Below, piece after piece: positions 34,319 through 43,713 of a stretch of 64,000 nucleotides of DNA. Position numbers and translations under genes: made by a program. Every line of letters begins with the position of its first letter. Position 1 is the stretch's first letter. The notes beneath the pieces were generated by a model. It saw nothing but the letters and a program-made list of their open reading frames with translations, was not told the DNA's origin and searched no databases. The stretch is from Marivivens donghaensis (GTDB taxonomy: Bacteria; Pseudomonadota; Alphaproteobacteria; Rhodobacterales; Rhodobacteraceae), in assembly GCF_011806565.1 (NCBI RefSeq), contig NZ_JAATOP010000002.1:186001-250000 (forward strand), written 5' to 3'.

Positions 34319-36400
34319 ATGAAGAACCGCTATTATCTCTGGCTCGGTGTGAGTGCGACTGCCATCGCGACCATCGCCGCAGCCCAAGAGACGCCGCATT
34401 ACTCGCTTTACGGTACTCCGGGCCTGATCGAAATGCCGAGCGCGTTTTCGGCTCCCGATGCCGAAATCGGGCTTTCGTACAACACTTTCGAGCTACAACA
34501 GCGCGGCACGCTGACGTTCCAGATTACGCCGCGTCTGAGCGGTAGCTTCCGCTACACGCACTTCGACAATTACACCGGCAACGGTGTGGACGACACTTAC
34601 GACCGCAGCTTTGACTTCCAATACCGCCTCTTGGACGAGAGCGATTGGATGCCCGCAGTGGCCGTTGGTCTGCGCGACTTTGCCGGTACGGGCCTGCTGA
34701 CTTCCGAATATGTGGTTGCCAGTAAGCACCTCACCGACGACATCAATGTCACCGGCGGCGTCGGCTGGGGCCGTCTGGGCTCCTACAACGGTGTCAGCGG
34801 TTTTGCTGAACGTCCCGAGAACGACTTTGAAAACGGCGGCGTGCCGGCGTGGGATCAGTATTTCCGCGGTGACATGGCTGCATTCGGCGGTGTCGAATGG
34901 CAGATCACGCCGCAGTTCGCGATGGTCGCCGAATATTCGTCGGACGCATATACTCGCGAGACGGATAACGGCAGCTTCGAGCACAATAGCCCGTTCAACT
35001 TCGGTGTGACCTACCAGCCGACCGACCGCATCGCGATCAGTGCCTATTCGCTGTATGGCACCGATGTCGGCCTGTCGTTCACCACGACGCTGAACCCGAA
35101 ATACCGGGCAACGGTCGGCGGCGCCGATCCGGCTCCGCTTCCGGTGCGCGTGCGTCCGGCAGGCAGCCAGAACGAGGTCTGGGCACGCACGCCAGAGGTC
35201 GAGACCGCGCTGCGCACCGCTGTGACCCAAGCTTTGGCCGCTGATGGCATCGTCGTCGATTCGATGTCCTTCACCGACGATCAGGTCCGCATCCGCTATA
35301 CCAACAACAAATACCGCGCCGAAGTGCAGGCTGTCGGTCACGTCGCGCGTACGCTGACCCAAGCGATGCCGAACGGGATCGACGATTTCCTGATCGAGCC
35401 GATGCGCAACGGCATTCCGATTTCGGCGACGCTGATCCACCGCTCCGACCTCGAACAGTTCGAAACCTCGGCGGAGGGCACCGCTGAAATCTATCGTCGT
35501 TCGCTGACGACTGCCGCCGGACCGCGCGGCGATCTCGTTGATGCGCCGCAGACCGAGGACCGCTTTACTTGGGGCATCGTACCTTATGGCGAGGTCATCC
35601 TGTTCGACAGCCAGAACCCCGGCTCGTTCGAAGCAGGCTTGCAGGCGTCGTTCGAGTACAAGATCGAGCCGAACCTCGTTCTGGCCGGTTCGATCAAGAA
35701 GAGCGTCTACGACAACCGCGATCAGCTCGGCACCATCAAGCCGTCGACCCTTCAGCCGGTCCGCCGTAACGCGCCGATCTATGCTGAAGAGGGAGATGGC
35801 GGAATCGAACGCCTCGCGCTGAGCTGGTACGGCCACCCGAGTGCCGACCTCTATAGCCGCGTAACCCTTGGTTATATCGAGCAAATGCACGGCGGTGTCT
35901 CGACCGAGCTGCTTTGGCATCCGCTGGAAAGCCGTTTGGCGCTGGGCGCGGAACTCAACTACACCGCGCAGCGTGACTACGATCAAGGCTTTGGCTTCCA
36001 GGACTACGAAGTCCTGTCGGGCCACATGTCGGCCTACTATGAATTTGATCAGGGCTTCCACGCCACCGTCCACGCTGGCCGCTATCTGGCTGGTGACTGG
36101 GGTGCGACCGTGGCGCTGGACCGCGAATTCGACAACGGCTGGAAGATCGGCGCCTACGCAACGCTCACCGACGTGCCGTTCGACGACTTCGGCGAAGGAT
36201 CGTTCGACAAGGGCATCCGCGTGACCATTCCGTTCGACTGGATCACCGGTCAGCCGTCGCGCCTCGAAAACAGCACGACGCTCAGCTCGCTGACCCGTGA
36301 CGGCGGTGCGCGCCTTGACGTGCAGGATCGTCTCTACGAGGTCGTCCGTGACGGCGATATTACTTCTTATGACGCATCCTGGGGACGGTTCTGGCGATGA
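34319..36400 (+). CDS. yjbH: YjbH-family outer-membrane exopolysaccharide protein
   Basis: A 693-residue exported protein (signal peptide to AAAQ). It starts TPHYSLYGTPGLIEMPSAFSAPDAEIGLSYNTF, the typical YjbH entry, followed by many amphipathic strands and an aromatic C-terminal end (WGRFWR). YjbH/GfcD proteins are predicted outer-membrane barrels of the yjbEFGH-type exopolysaccharide system, and the C-domain probably handles polymer passage. It overlaps yjbF as ATGA. The stress-linked regulation known in E. coli cannot be read from this sequence. Confidence 0.9.
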   Translation: MKNRYYLWLGVSATAIATIAAAQETPHYSLYGTPGLIEMPSAFSAPDAEIGLSYNTFELQQRGTLTFQITPRLSGSFRYTHFDNYTGNGVDDTYDRSFDFQYRLLDESDWMPAVAVGLRDFAGTGLLTSEYVVASKHLTDDINVTGGVGWGRLGSYNGVSGFAERPENDFENGGVPAWDQYFRGDMAAFGGVEWQITPQFAMVAEYSSDAYTRETDNGSFEHNSPFNFGVTYQPTDRIAISAYSLYGTDVGLSFTTTLNPKYRATVGGADPAPLPVRVRPAGSQNEVWARTPEVETALRTAVTQALAADGIVVDSMSFTDDQVRIRYTNNKYRAEVQAVGHVARTLTQAMPNGIDDFLIEPMRNGIPISATLIHRSDLEQFETSAEGTAEIYRRSLTTAAGPRGDLVDAPQTEDRFTWGIVPYGEVILFDSQNPGSFEAGLQASFEYKIEPNLVLAGSIKKSVYDNRDQLGTIKPSTLQPVRRNAPIYAEEGDGGIERLALSWYGHPSADLYSRVTLGYIEQMHGGVSTELLWHPLESRLALGAELNYTAQRDYDQGFGFQDYEVLSGHMSAYYEFDQGFHATVHAGRYLAGDWGATVALDREFDNGWKIGAYATLTDVPFDDFGEGSFDKGIRVTIPFDWITGQPSRLENSTTLSSLTRDGGARLDVQDRLYEVVRDGDITSYDASWGRFWR

Positions 36401-37053
36401 AATTGACTAAACTCGCTTTCGCGGCTCTGGCCGCACTCGCCGCCTGTGGCCCTATGGGGGAAAACAGTGGTGCCGGAAATTTTGTCAAAGGTGTGCAGGG
36501 TCTCGCGTCTTCGCTGATTGCCGGCCCGGCAGAGCCGGTCGAGGTCGCACCGCTGTCGCGAGAGCAACTCGCCGCGACCGGTGTTCCGATGATGGTCATG
36601 GTCCTGCCGTCCCGCAATGCGACCGCCGCGATGGCACAGATCAGTGACGCTGGTGGGCGCAAGACGTGGATGTCGCCCGACGGCATCTCTGTGACCACTC
36701 AGGATGGTATCATCGTCGCCACGCGCGGCCTCGGTGATGACCTGATGGGTGCGGATGTCGACGGCGTGCTTTCGGCAATCAAAAACGGCGGCACCGTGCA
36801 GCGGACCCACGCGTTCCTGAGCGGTGAAGACCAGATTATCCGCCCGACACTGACCTGCACCTACAAAAAAGATGCAGATCAGGCGATCACGATTCTCGGC
36901 CAAAACATCGCCACGACGCGGATGGCCGAGGACTGCGAAAATGCACAGATCGCTTTCAAAAACTACTATTGGTTAGCTAATTCGGGAGAAATTGTCCAAA
37001 CGCAGCAATGGATCTCGTATGGGGTTGGCCATTTGGCAACACAACGCCCATGA
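36397..37053 (+). CDS. yjbF: YjbF/GfcB-family lipoprotein
   Basis: A 218-residue lipoprotein. The lipobox LAALAAC gives a lipidated Cys17 after a short signal peptide. GfcB-type features include VMVLPSRNATAAMAQISDAGGRKTWMSPDGISVTTQDGIIVATRGLGDDLMGADV. It partners YjbH in exopolysaccharide export. The start overlaps the yjbH stop by four bases. In E. coli the order is E-F-G-H; here F follows H, and no separate G gene is seen. Confidence 0.88.
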   Translation: MKLTKLAFAALAALAACGPMGENSGAGNFVKGVQGLASSLIAGPAEPVEVAPLSREQLAATGVPMMVMVLPSRNATAAMAQISDAGGRKTWMSPDGISVTTQDGIIVATRGLGDDLMGADVDGVLSAIKNGGTVQRTHAFLSGEDQIIRPTLTCTYKKDADQAITILGQNIATTRMAEDCENAQIAFKNYYWLANSGEIVQTQQWISYGVGHLATQRP

Positions 37054-37152
37054 AAGAAATAATGCAGATAGTGCTGGAAACTTATTCTTGAGTTTCTAGT
37101 TCTTTCTGAGTACCCAAATCCTTGAGCGTCAAAATTCTATTGGAGAATAATC

Positions 37153-37365
37153 ATGCGCAAAATCGTACTCGCTTCGGCTCTCGCCCTCACCGCTGCTACC
37201 GCTGCTAACGCTGGTGGTATGAACCCGCCGGCAGAAGTTCCGGCAGTCACCGTTGTTCCGGCACCGGCTCCGGCTGGCTCGCTCGGTTCGCTGGGTGGTT
37301 CGTCGGCTCTGATCGTTGCCGGCATCCTGGCAGCTCTCGTTGCTGCAGCTGGCTCGGGCTCCTAA
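37153..37365 (+). CDS. small secreted YjbE-like protein
   Basis: 70 residues with a signal peptide (MRKIVLASALALTAATAANA) and a mature part of only about 50 residues. It is rich in Pro, Ala, Gly and Val, with a hydrophobic C-terminal helix (SALIVAGILAALVAAAGSGS). Such Gly/Ala/Ser-rich peptides occupy the YjbE/GfcA place in exopolysaccharide loci. Biased, GC-preferring codon use and the hairpins after it suggest high expression. It could be a matrix or membrane-associated peptide. Homology to YjbE is only by size and position. Confidence 0.65.
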   Translation: MRKIVLASALALTAATAANAGGMNPPAEVPAVTVVPAPAPAGSLGSLGGSSALIVAGILAALVAAAGSGS

Positions 37366-37392
37366 TAAAATTTTCGGCTTCGGCCGATACGC

Positions 37393-37418
37393 AAAGGGCG
37401 GACTTTGGTCCGCCCTTT
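37393..37418 (+). terminator. hairpin between YjbE-like gene and sugar transferase
   Basis: AAAGGGCGGAC-TTTG-GTCCGCCCTTT makes an 11-pair stem, preceded by a smaller TCGGC/GCCGA hairpin at 37374-37387. The T tract after it is short, so it may be a partial terminator that lowers expression of the following gene relative to the small peptide. Confidence 0.75.
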
Positions 37419-37437
37419 GTCATTTCTGGAGGGTTCA

Positions 37438-37995
37438 TTGCTCTACACTTTGTTCGAGCGTGTCTTTGCGGCAGTCCTGTTTGTTCTGACGCTTCCGATC
37501 CTCGCGATCGCGGCCCTGCTGATCAGGCTCGATAGCGCGGGCTCTCCGATTTTCCGCCAGACCCGTGTTGGTCAGTCGGAAACCACATTTACCCTCTATA
37601 AACTCCGCACGATGAAGCTCGGCACGATCAATGCCGGATCGCATCAGGTTTCCGACGCGCAAGTCACTGCGCTCGGCAAACAGCTGCGCCGTTTCAAACT
37701 CGACGAGCTCCCGCAGCTGTGGAACGTCGTGAGAGGCGATATGCGGCTCGTGGGGCCGCGACCCTGCCTTCCGACGCAGTCTGACGTGATTGAGGCCAGA
37801 CGCCGCTCTGGCGTGCTGCATATCAAGCCTGGGATCACCGGTTTGGCTCAAGTGCGGAATATTGACATGTCAACGCCCGACAAACTGGCCGAGGCCGATG
37901 CGGAATACGCACGGAATCGCACGGCGAAGGGTGATCTTCAGCTTCTCGCGGCGACATTCGGCGGCAAAGGCCGCGGCGACGCCGTCAAAGGTTGA
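37438..37995 (+). CDS. bacterial sugar transferase (undecaprenyl-phosphate type)
   Basis: About 185 residues. It has an N-terminal membrane helix (AAVLFVLTLPILAIAALLI) and the conserved core: SPIFRQTRVGQ, YKLRTM, LRRFKLDELPQLWNVVRGDMRLVGPRPCL and KPGITGLAQV. It starts polymer synthesis by moving a sugar phosphate onto a lipid carrier. TTG at 37438, with GGAGGG upstream, is the likely start; the frame opening at 37405 lies inside the terminator hairpin. Its 3' end overlaps the convergent epimerase gene. Confidence 0.88.
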   Translation: MLYTLFERVFAAVLFVLTLPILAIAALLIRLDSAGSPIFRQTRVGQSETTFTLYKLRTMKLGTINAGSHQVSDAQVTALGKQLRRFKLDELPQLWNVVRGDMRLVGPRPCLPTQSDVIEARRRSGVLHIKPGITGLAQVRNIDMSTPDKLAEADAEYARNRTAKGDLQLLAATFGGKGRGDAVKG

Positions 37996-38878
37996 GATAT
38001 TTTAACGTATCAGGCATCCGCGCCTCGGGGCTCCAATGCCAATCATCGAACGCCTGACGGTCGTAACGCACTGGAACCGCGTCGAGAGCGCTACGGATCA
38101 GCGTTGATTTCCCCGTAGCGGCGCCTGCAAGCCGCAGGAGTGGCGTCGGCACAGGAAACAGTCGCGCAGGCTGGCGGGTGGCCGCTGCGATAGCCTCACA
38201 GACCTGTTTCGTGGAGAGCTGCACGCCGTCGTGCGGCTCGGGCGTGGAGAGGTTGTTCAGCGTCCAGTCGCTTTCAGTCGCCGTCACCAACGCATTGATG
38301 AAGCTCTCGAAATTCTGGACTGCCAGATAAGGGCGCGGCGTACTCGCAGCACCGAGCGGCAGCGGCACCCCCTTTTGCACCAGCTTGGCCAGCGCGGCGA
38401 GCGGCCCTTGGCTCCCCGGACCGTAGATCGCAGGGGGGCGCACAAACACGCATTTGGTCCAAGCGGGCAGGACGGCCCTCGCGGCATGTTCGGAGGCCAG
38501 TTTCTCGATTCCATAGCGCGACGCTTTGGTCGGGTCGATTTCGGCCTGAGAGGCAGCAATAGACGAAATGAAAATCAGGCGCTTCGCCCCGCCTAGCGCG
38601 ATGTTGCGTGCCAGTTTGACGTTCACCGACTCATCGAGCGGAAGGCGCGGATCGCTCGGGCTGACCTCGCCTGCGCAATGAACGACGAAGTCGAAGCCGC
38701 GCGTGTCCAACGGCGACTCCAGTAGATCATTGCGGATCTTACGCGTGTTGGCGTGGGCGTTCTGTTCCGAACCGGGACGGACGAGGGATGTGACGCGGTG
38801 ACCGCTCCGGACCAACCTGCGACTGACGCGACCACCTACAAATCCGCTCGCACCTGTCACAAGTATTTCCAGAGTCAT
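37985..38878 (-). CDS. NAD-dependent epimerase/dehydratase family protein
   Basis: A 297-residue extended SDR with VTGASGFVGGRVSRRLV (nucleotide-binding), DFVVHCAGEVSPSDPRLP, FISSIAASQAEIDPTKASRYGIEKLASEHA (YxxxK) and VRPPAIYGPGSQGPLAALAK. Such proteins modify nucleotide sugars. It faces the sugar transferase convergently but is transcribed from the holA side, its ATG overlapping the holA stop. Whether it serves the exopolysaccharide is inferred. Confidence 0.85.
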   Translation of the reverse strand: MTLEILVTGASGFVGGRVSRRLVRSGHRVTSLVRPGSEQNAHANTRKIRNDLLESPLDTRGFDFVVHCAGEVSPSDPRLPLDESVNVKLARNIALGGAKRLIFISSIAASQAEIDPTKASRYGIEKLASEHAARAVLPAWTKCVFVRPPAIYGPGSQGPLAALAKLVQKGVPLPLGAASTPRPYLAVQNFESFINALVTATESDWTLNNLSTPEPHDGVQLSTKQVCEAIAAATRQPARLFPVPTPLLRLAGAATGKSTLIRSALDAVPVRYDRQAFDDWHWSPEARMPDTLKYLNL

Positions 38879-39897
38879 CGTCGTGCCATCATTGCTAGTC
38901 TTACGAGTGTTCTTTCGACCAAGGCGGTGAGCGGGACTTTCGATCCCGACCGCAAGGTCATGTCGGTGGCAACCAAATCACTCAATGCTCGTTCAAGCTT
39001 GTCGCGTCCCCACGAACCGGCCTGACGTACAATCGCGTCGCGGCGTGGACCGAACGCTGGCGGGCGAAGCCGTCCGACACCTGCCGCAGGGCCGCCCGGA
39101 TCGGACGCGGCAGTGTGCAAGCGGCGGAAGTGCTGGATCGCCCCGATGCACAACCCTACGGGTTGCACGCCTTGGGCATAGAGCCTGCGGAGGATGGGTG
39201 CAATCTCTCCCACCTTGCCATCGGCAACGATATTCAACAAATCGTCCAATCCGGCCTCGGCAGAGCGCGGACGGCATGCGTCGACGTCCTCGACCGTGAC
39301 CGGAGAGTTGTCCTGATACTTGTAGAGACCCAGCTTTTCGAGCGTCTGACGGAAGTCGCCCGGATCGATCTGGCGCGACAGTCCGACAATAGCATCCATC
39401 GCGTCGCGGCTGACGTTCGTCAGGCCTGCCGCAGCGATAAGCTGGTCGATTTCCTCGCGCCCCGGCGGGTCGTCATAGATCCCGATAGAGACCGTGCTGC
39501 GGTGACCTTCAAACAGCTTGCGGAGCGCGGATTTGGCAGTCAGCTGACCCGCTGTCACGACGATCTGGGCGTCGCCGTCGCGCCATTCTTCGAGCGCGGT
39601 CTTAAAGGTATCAGCCAGCCCGTCCGTCGCATCTTCGACGAAGGTAACGCGATGGCCGGGGAAAAAGCTGATCGCTTTGATCGAATCGAACAGGGCAGCG
39701 TTGTCCTTGCGTAGCTCAGCGCCCGACATGCGGGTGAGGCGCATTTCCTCGTCACCCTTCGGACCGACGAGCGCGTCCACGACCTCTTTCCGGCGGGTGG
39801 CCACGCGCATGCCGTCCGAGCCGTAGATCAGGATGCCTGCACGGGCCGGATCGGGCTTACGGAAAAAGGCTACGGCGTCGCGTGGGCTCAGCTTCAT
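38875..39897 (-). CDS. holA: DNA polymerase III delta subunit
   Basis: A 340-residue clamp-loader subunit. Start MKLSPRDAVAFFRKPDPARAGILIYGSDGMRVATRRKEVVDALVG and internal RLTRMSGAELRKD...SFFPGHRVTFVEDA are typical. The C-domain has QFRRLHTAASDPGGPAA and PFGPRRDAIVRQAGSWGRDKLERALSDLV-like helices. It opens the beta clamp ring. It is separated from lptE by three bases and coupled to the epimerase gene; the leuS-lptE-holA order is conserved in alphaproteobacteria. Confidence 0.93.
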   Translation of the reverse strand: MKLSPRDAVAFFRKPDPARAGILIYGSDGMRVATRRKEVVDALVGPKGDEEMRLTRMSGAELRKDNAALFDSIKAISFFPGHRVTFVEDATDGLADTFKTALEEWRDGDAQIVVTAGQLTAKSALRKLFEGHRSTVSIGIYDDPPGREEIDQLIAAAGLTNVSRDAMDAIVGLSRQIDPGDFRQTLEKLGLYKYQDNSPVTVEDVDACRPRSAEAGLDDLLNIVADGKVGEIAPILRRLYAQGVQPVGLCIGAIQHFRRLHTAASDPGGPAAGVGRLRPPAFGPRRDAIVRQAGSWGRDKLERALSDLVATDMTLRSGSKVPLTALVERTLVRLAMMARR

Positions 39898-39900
39898 CGG

Positions 39901-40395
39901 TCAGAGGGACGCCGCTGCGGCCATGACGCGCGCAATGACCTGATCAGCCAAGGCAACGGCAAGACGGTCGTAGGCGTCGTCCTCAGCGGCGCGGATCGCG
40001 ACGATGCTGCCGGTGGTCGAATAGCCGGTGAAGTTATCGACGATGCCGCTGTCGATCACGGTGCCGTTCTCGGCAGTCAGCGAATAGGTCGCTTCGCCGA
40101 TGACCGTCACGCGGGTCGATTTGTCGTTCTGGTCGATGGCGACGTTGTTTTCGGTGATCGTGGTGTTCACCGTCAGCGCATAGGTCGGGGCGCTTGCCTG
40201 ACCCAGACGGCGCGTCAAGCGCTGCGCGATGCGATAGCCGACAACCGAATCGTCGGTGATGTAGGCGGTGTGATCGCGAAAGACTGAAGCCATTCCGCGA
40301 TCGCCGTAAACGGGTTCGAAACCGCAGCCCGCGAGAGCCGTCAGCCCCAAAAGAGCGGTACGGCGGGTGACGCGGGCATTCGGTTTAGACGACAA
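39901..40395 (-). CDS. lptE: LPS assembly lipoprotein LptE
   Basis: A 164-residue outer-membrane lipoprotein plugging LptD for LPS delivery. The signal segment [15 protein letters not shown] gives the lipidated Cys, followed by [10 protein letters not shown], a mark of alphaproteobacterial LptE. TTG at 40395 is the only reasonable start, overlapping the leuS stop by 11 bases. Little sequence conservation exists beyond the start, so the call leans on context between leuS and holA. Confidence 0.88.
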   Translation of the reverse strand: MSSKPNARVTRRTALLGLTALAGCGFEPVYGDRGMASVFRDHTAYITDDSVVGYRIAQRLTRRLGQASAPTYALTVNTTITENNVAIDQNDKSTRVTVIGEATYSLTAENGTVIDSGIVDNFTGYSTTGSIVAIRAAEDDAYDRLAVALADQVIARVMAAAASL

Positions 40396-43024
40396 CGTTC
40401 ACAATCCTGCCGGGGACAACGATCAGCTTTTTCGGCGCGGCCCCATCGAGCGCCTTGGCGACAACATCATGCTCGAGGACGAGCTTTTCAACCTCTTCCT
40501 TCGGCATGTCCTTGGGTACGCTGATTTCAGCGCGGCGCTTGCCGTTGATCTGGATCGGCATGGTGACGCTGTCTTCGACGAGCAGCTTTTCATCAGCCAC
40601 AGGCCATGCAGCCGAGGTGATTAGACCTTCGCCGCCCAGCAGGCTCCAAAGCTCTTCGGACAGGTGCGGCGTCATCGGCGACATCAGCAGCGCCAGAATG
40701 CGCGCCGCTTCCTTCTTCGCCGGACCGCCTGCCTGCGATTTTTGCAGGGTGCTGGTGAAGGCGTAGAGCTTCGCGATTGCAGCGTTGAAACCGAACGAGT
40801 CGATGTTCGAGGTGATTTCCTGAATGGCCTTGTGAGCGGCCTTCAGCAGATCCTCGTCACCATTGCCTGCGGCATCGTCCATCTCTGCGATCTCTGCGCA
40901 GATGCGGTAAACGCGGGCGAGGTGCTTTGCAGCAGCCTCGGCACCCGAAGCGGTCCATTCGACGTCACGCTCCGGCGGGGAATCGGACAGGACGAACCAA
41001 CGCGCGGTATCGGCACCGAACGAAGAGATGATGTTCAGCGGATCGACGACGTTGTTCTTCGACTTCGACATCTTGGCCGAGGGGATGATTTCAACTCTAT
41101 AAGGAGTATCACCGTCTTCCCGATACTGGTCATAAATCTGATGGTAGTTGCTAACGCTGCGACCTGAGGCGAGCATGCGCTCTTTCAATACCGCAATATG
41201 CTGATCGGCTAAGCTTGAAATAGTGATAACTTCTTCGGGGTAGTGATAAACGGGACGACCGTTCTCGGGGTTGGTCGTCTGGTAAATCGCATGAGTCACC
41301 ATGCCCTGCGTGAACAGCGCATTGAACGGCTCGCGTGCGGTGTCAGGCAGGTGGCCGGTCGCGTTCATCGCACGGGCGAAGAAACGCGAGTACAGCAGGT
41401 GCAGAATCGCGTGCTCAATGCCGCCGATGTATTGATCGACGTTCATCCAATAGTCAGCGTCTGCCTCAACGGTCGGCGTGTCGGCGCGCGGCGCGGTGAA
41501 GCGGGCGTAGTACCACGACGAGTCCACGAAAGTGTCCATCGTGTCGGTCTCGCGCTTCGCCGGAGCACCACAGGACGGGCAGGCGCAATCGCGCCACGTC
41601 GGGTGACGGTCGAGCGGGTTGCCGGGTACGTCGAAGGTAACATCGTCGGGCAAGCGGACCGGCAGGTTCTCTTTCTTTTCAGGAACGACACCACAGTCGG
41701 CGCAATGCACGACGGGGATCGGACAACCCCAATAGCGCTGACGCGACAGGCCCCAGTCGCGCAGGCGGAACTTGGTAACACCTTTGCCCCAGCCTTCGGC
41801 CTCGGCCTTGTCGATGGCGGTGTTCACGCCCTCGTCGCCGGTCTGCACTTCGGCACCCGCGAAGCCGCGAATATAGCGGACCTTTTCCGACTTCATCGGG
41901 ACGAAAGCTTCGGTCAGAGTTTCCTCTTCGGTGCCCTCGGCGATGAAGACCGGCTTGATCGGCAGGTCGTATTTCGTCGCGAAATCGAAGTCGCGCTGGT
42001 CGTGGGCAGGGCAGCCGAAGATGGCGCCGGTGCCGTAGTCCATGAGGATGAAGTTCGCGATCCAGACGGGCAGTTCCCAGTTCGGATCAAGCGGGTGCTT
42101 CACGCGCAGGCCAGTGTCGAAGCCAAGCTTTTCAGCTTTTTCCAAAGCCTCTTCGGTGGTGCCACCCTTGCGGCACTGGGCAACGAACTCGGCGATTTCG
42201 GGGTTCGATGCTTCGAGGTCTTTGGCAATCGGGTGGTCGGGCGAAATGCCGACAAACGATGCGCCCATCAGCGTGTCGGGGCGGGTGGTGTAGACGGTGA
42301 TCGGCTCGCCTTCGTCGGTGCGTTCGAAGCCGAACTCCAGACCACGCGATTTACCGATCCAGTTCGCCTGCATCAGTTTGACCTTGGCAGGCCAGTTATC
42401 CAGGCTGTCGATCGAATCCAGCAGATCTTCGGCCATATCGGAGATTTTGAAGAACCACTGCACCAGTTCCTTGCGCTCGACGAGCGCGCCGGAGCGCCAA
42501 CCGCGGCCGTCTTCGACCTGCTCGTTGGCCAGCACGGTCATATCGACGGGGTCCCAGTTCACCACGGCGTTCTTGCGGTAGACCAGTTCCTTGTCGAGCA
42601 TGTCGATGAACAGCGCCTGCTGTTGGGCATAGTATTCGGGATCGCAGGTCGCGAATTCACGGCTCCAGTCGATCGAAAGACCCAGCGGCTTCATCTGGCC
42701 GCGCATGTCGGCGATGTTCTTGTAGGTCCAGTCCTTGGGGTGACCGCCCGACGCCATTGCGGCGTTTTCCGCAGGCATACCGAAGGCGTCCCAGCCCATC
42801 GGGTGCAGCACGTTGTGGCCGGTCGACATTTTGTAACGCGCGACCACGTCGCCCATGGTGTAGTTACGGACGTGACCCATGTGGATACGGCCTGACGGAT
42901 ACGGGAACATCTCTAGTACGTAGTACTTCGGCTTCGATTCATCGCGCTTTGCGGTGAAGACGCCGGCCTCTTCCCAGGCGGCTTGCCATTTCTGTTCGAT
43001 ATCTGCGGCGGTGTAGCTGGACAT
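40385..43024 (-). CDS. leuS: leucyl-tRNA synthetase
   Basis: An 879-residue class I synthetase attaching leucine to tRNA-Leu. The HIGH site is [14 protein letters not shown]. The CP1 editing domain includes [14 protein letters not shown] and the later DQRDFDFA region. The KMSKS loop is [14 protein letters not shown] (about 650-654), followed by the anticodon-binding domain. Just before KMSKS, residues about 596-647 form a longer than usual leucine-specific insert whose DNA (about 41085-41240) is richer in A+T and uses TTA and AGA codons. First gene of the leuS-lptE-holA unit. Confidence 0.96.
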   Translation of the reverse strand: MSSYTAADIEQKWQAAWEEAGVFTAKRDESKPKYYVLEMFPYPSGRIHMGHVRNYTMGDVVARYKMSTGHNVLHPMGWDAFGMPAENAAMASGGHPKDWTYKNIADMRGQMKPLGLSIDWSREFATCDPEYYAQQQALFIDMLDKELVYRKNAVVNWDPVDMTVLANEQVEDGRGWRSGALVERKELVQWFFKISDMAEDLLDSIDSLDNWPAKVKLMQANWIGKSRGLEFGFERTDEGEPITVYTTRPDTLMGASFVGISPDHPIAKDLEASNPEIAEFVAQCRKGGTTEEALEKAEKLGFDTGLRVKHPLDPNWELPVWIANFILMDYGTGAIFGCPAHDQRDFDFATKYDLPIKPVFIAEGTEEETLTEAFVPMKSEKVRYIRGFAGAEVQTGDEGVNTAIDKAEAEGWGKGVTKFRLRDWGLSRQRYWGCPIPVVHCADCGVVPEKKENLPVRLPDDVTFDVPGNPLDRHPTWRDCACPSCGAPAKRETDTMDTFVDSSWYYARFTAPRADTPTVEADADYWMNVDQYIGGIEHAILHLLYSRFFARAMNATGHLPDTAREPFNALFTQGMVTHAIYQTTNPENGRPVYHYPEEVITISSLADQHIAVLKERMLASGRSVSNYHQIYDQYREDGDTPYRVEIIPSAKMSKSKNNVVDPLNIISSFGADTARWFVLSDSPPERDVEWTASGAEAAAKHLARVYRICAEIAEMDDAAGNGDEDLLKAAHKAIQEITSNIDSFGFNAAIAKLYAFTSTLQKSQAGGPAKKEAARILALLMSPMTPHLSEELWSLLGGEGLITSAAWPVADEKLLVEDSVTMPIQINGKRRAEISVPKDMPKEEVEKLVLEHDVVAKALDGAAPKKLIVVPGRIVNVVV

Positions 43025-43099
43025 AGTCTGGTCCTTTGGGACATGGAAACGCCGGGCATTGGGCCCGGCGCGGTACTTACTCGGTTTTATCGGCGGATT

Positions 43100-43582
43100 C
43101 TATAGGCCGCGGTCTTGAATGCGGATCTGGCGCGCACGGGCGAAAATCGCATCTTCAATGGTGCGTTGGGTCGCGGCGCTGACCGGGCCGGAAGTCGTTT
43201 GCAGCGAAAGGCTCAGCGAGCGGGCATCAAGCGCGGGATCGGACACATGGACCGTGGCGCGGTAGGCGCGGCTACCACCCGGAGGGGTGCCGTAGCCGAA
43301 CACGATAACGCCCGTGAACGGATCGACGCTTTCAATAGGCAGGAACGACAGCACGTCGAGCGATGCGGCCCAGAGGTAGCGGTTGACTGCAACGCTTTCG
43401 GCACCGCGTGTGCGAGTGGCCTGAACCGTCGCGACTTCTGCCGAGCGTCCGCCAAAGAGGCCCGAAAACGGATTGCTGCCAATGCTCGAGCAAGCGGTGA
43501 GGCCAAGAGCCAGCGCGCTGAGTGTGCCGAAGCGGATCGTGCGAGAAATAACCGACAAAATTGCCCCCGTGACTTTGCCCAT
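43100..43582 (-). CDS. DUF3576 lipoprotein
   Basis: A 160-residue lipoprotein. Signal peptide with lipobox GLTAC, then a Ser/Gly-rich linker and the domain NRYLWAASLDVLSFLPIESVDPFTGVIVFGYGTPPGGSRAYRATVHVSDPALDARSLSLSLQT, recognised as DUF3576. It is likely an outer-membrane or periplasmic lipoprotein of unknown role. ATG 43582 gives a proper signal peptide; the frame to 43624 would bury it. It lies 75 bases upstream of leuS. Confidence 0.85.
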   Translation of the reverse strand: MGKVTGAILSVISRTIRFGTLSALALGLTACSSIGSNPFSGLFGGRSAEVATVQATRTRGAESVAVNRYLWAASLDVLSFLPIESVDPFTGVIVFGYGTPPGGSRAYRATVHVSDPALDARSLSLSLQTTSGPVSAATQRTIEDAIFARARQIRIQDRGL

Positions 43583-43659
43583 TCGGGTCGAGTTGCCTGA
43601 AATGTGTAACCAAGGGAAACACACCTCACAAGGCTTTTGGCGTCATGGGGGTATGCCAA

Positions 43660-43690
43660 AAAAGAAGAGCGGCCCCGAAGGACCGCTCCC
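43660..43690 (-). terminator. terminator of the porin gene
   Basis: On the leftward strand GAGCGG...CCGCTC forms a stem with one internal mismatch and a TTCG-containing loop, followed by TTCTTTTTT. It starts about 25 bases after the porin stop. Confidence 0.88.
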
Positions 43691-43713
43691 TTTTAGTCTA
43701 GATCGCGTTCAGA

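Noticed and set aside
34493-36073. A 526-residue open frame opposite yjbH
   Set aside because: It lies wholly inside yjbH, whose signal peptide, YjbH start and overlap with yjbF are convincing.
41243-42895. A 550-residue open frame opposite leuS
   Set aside because: It mirrors leuS codon structure, lacks a ribosome site and resembles no protein; leuS is certain.
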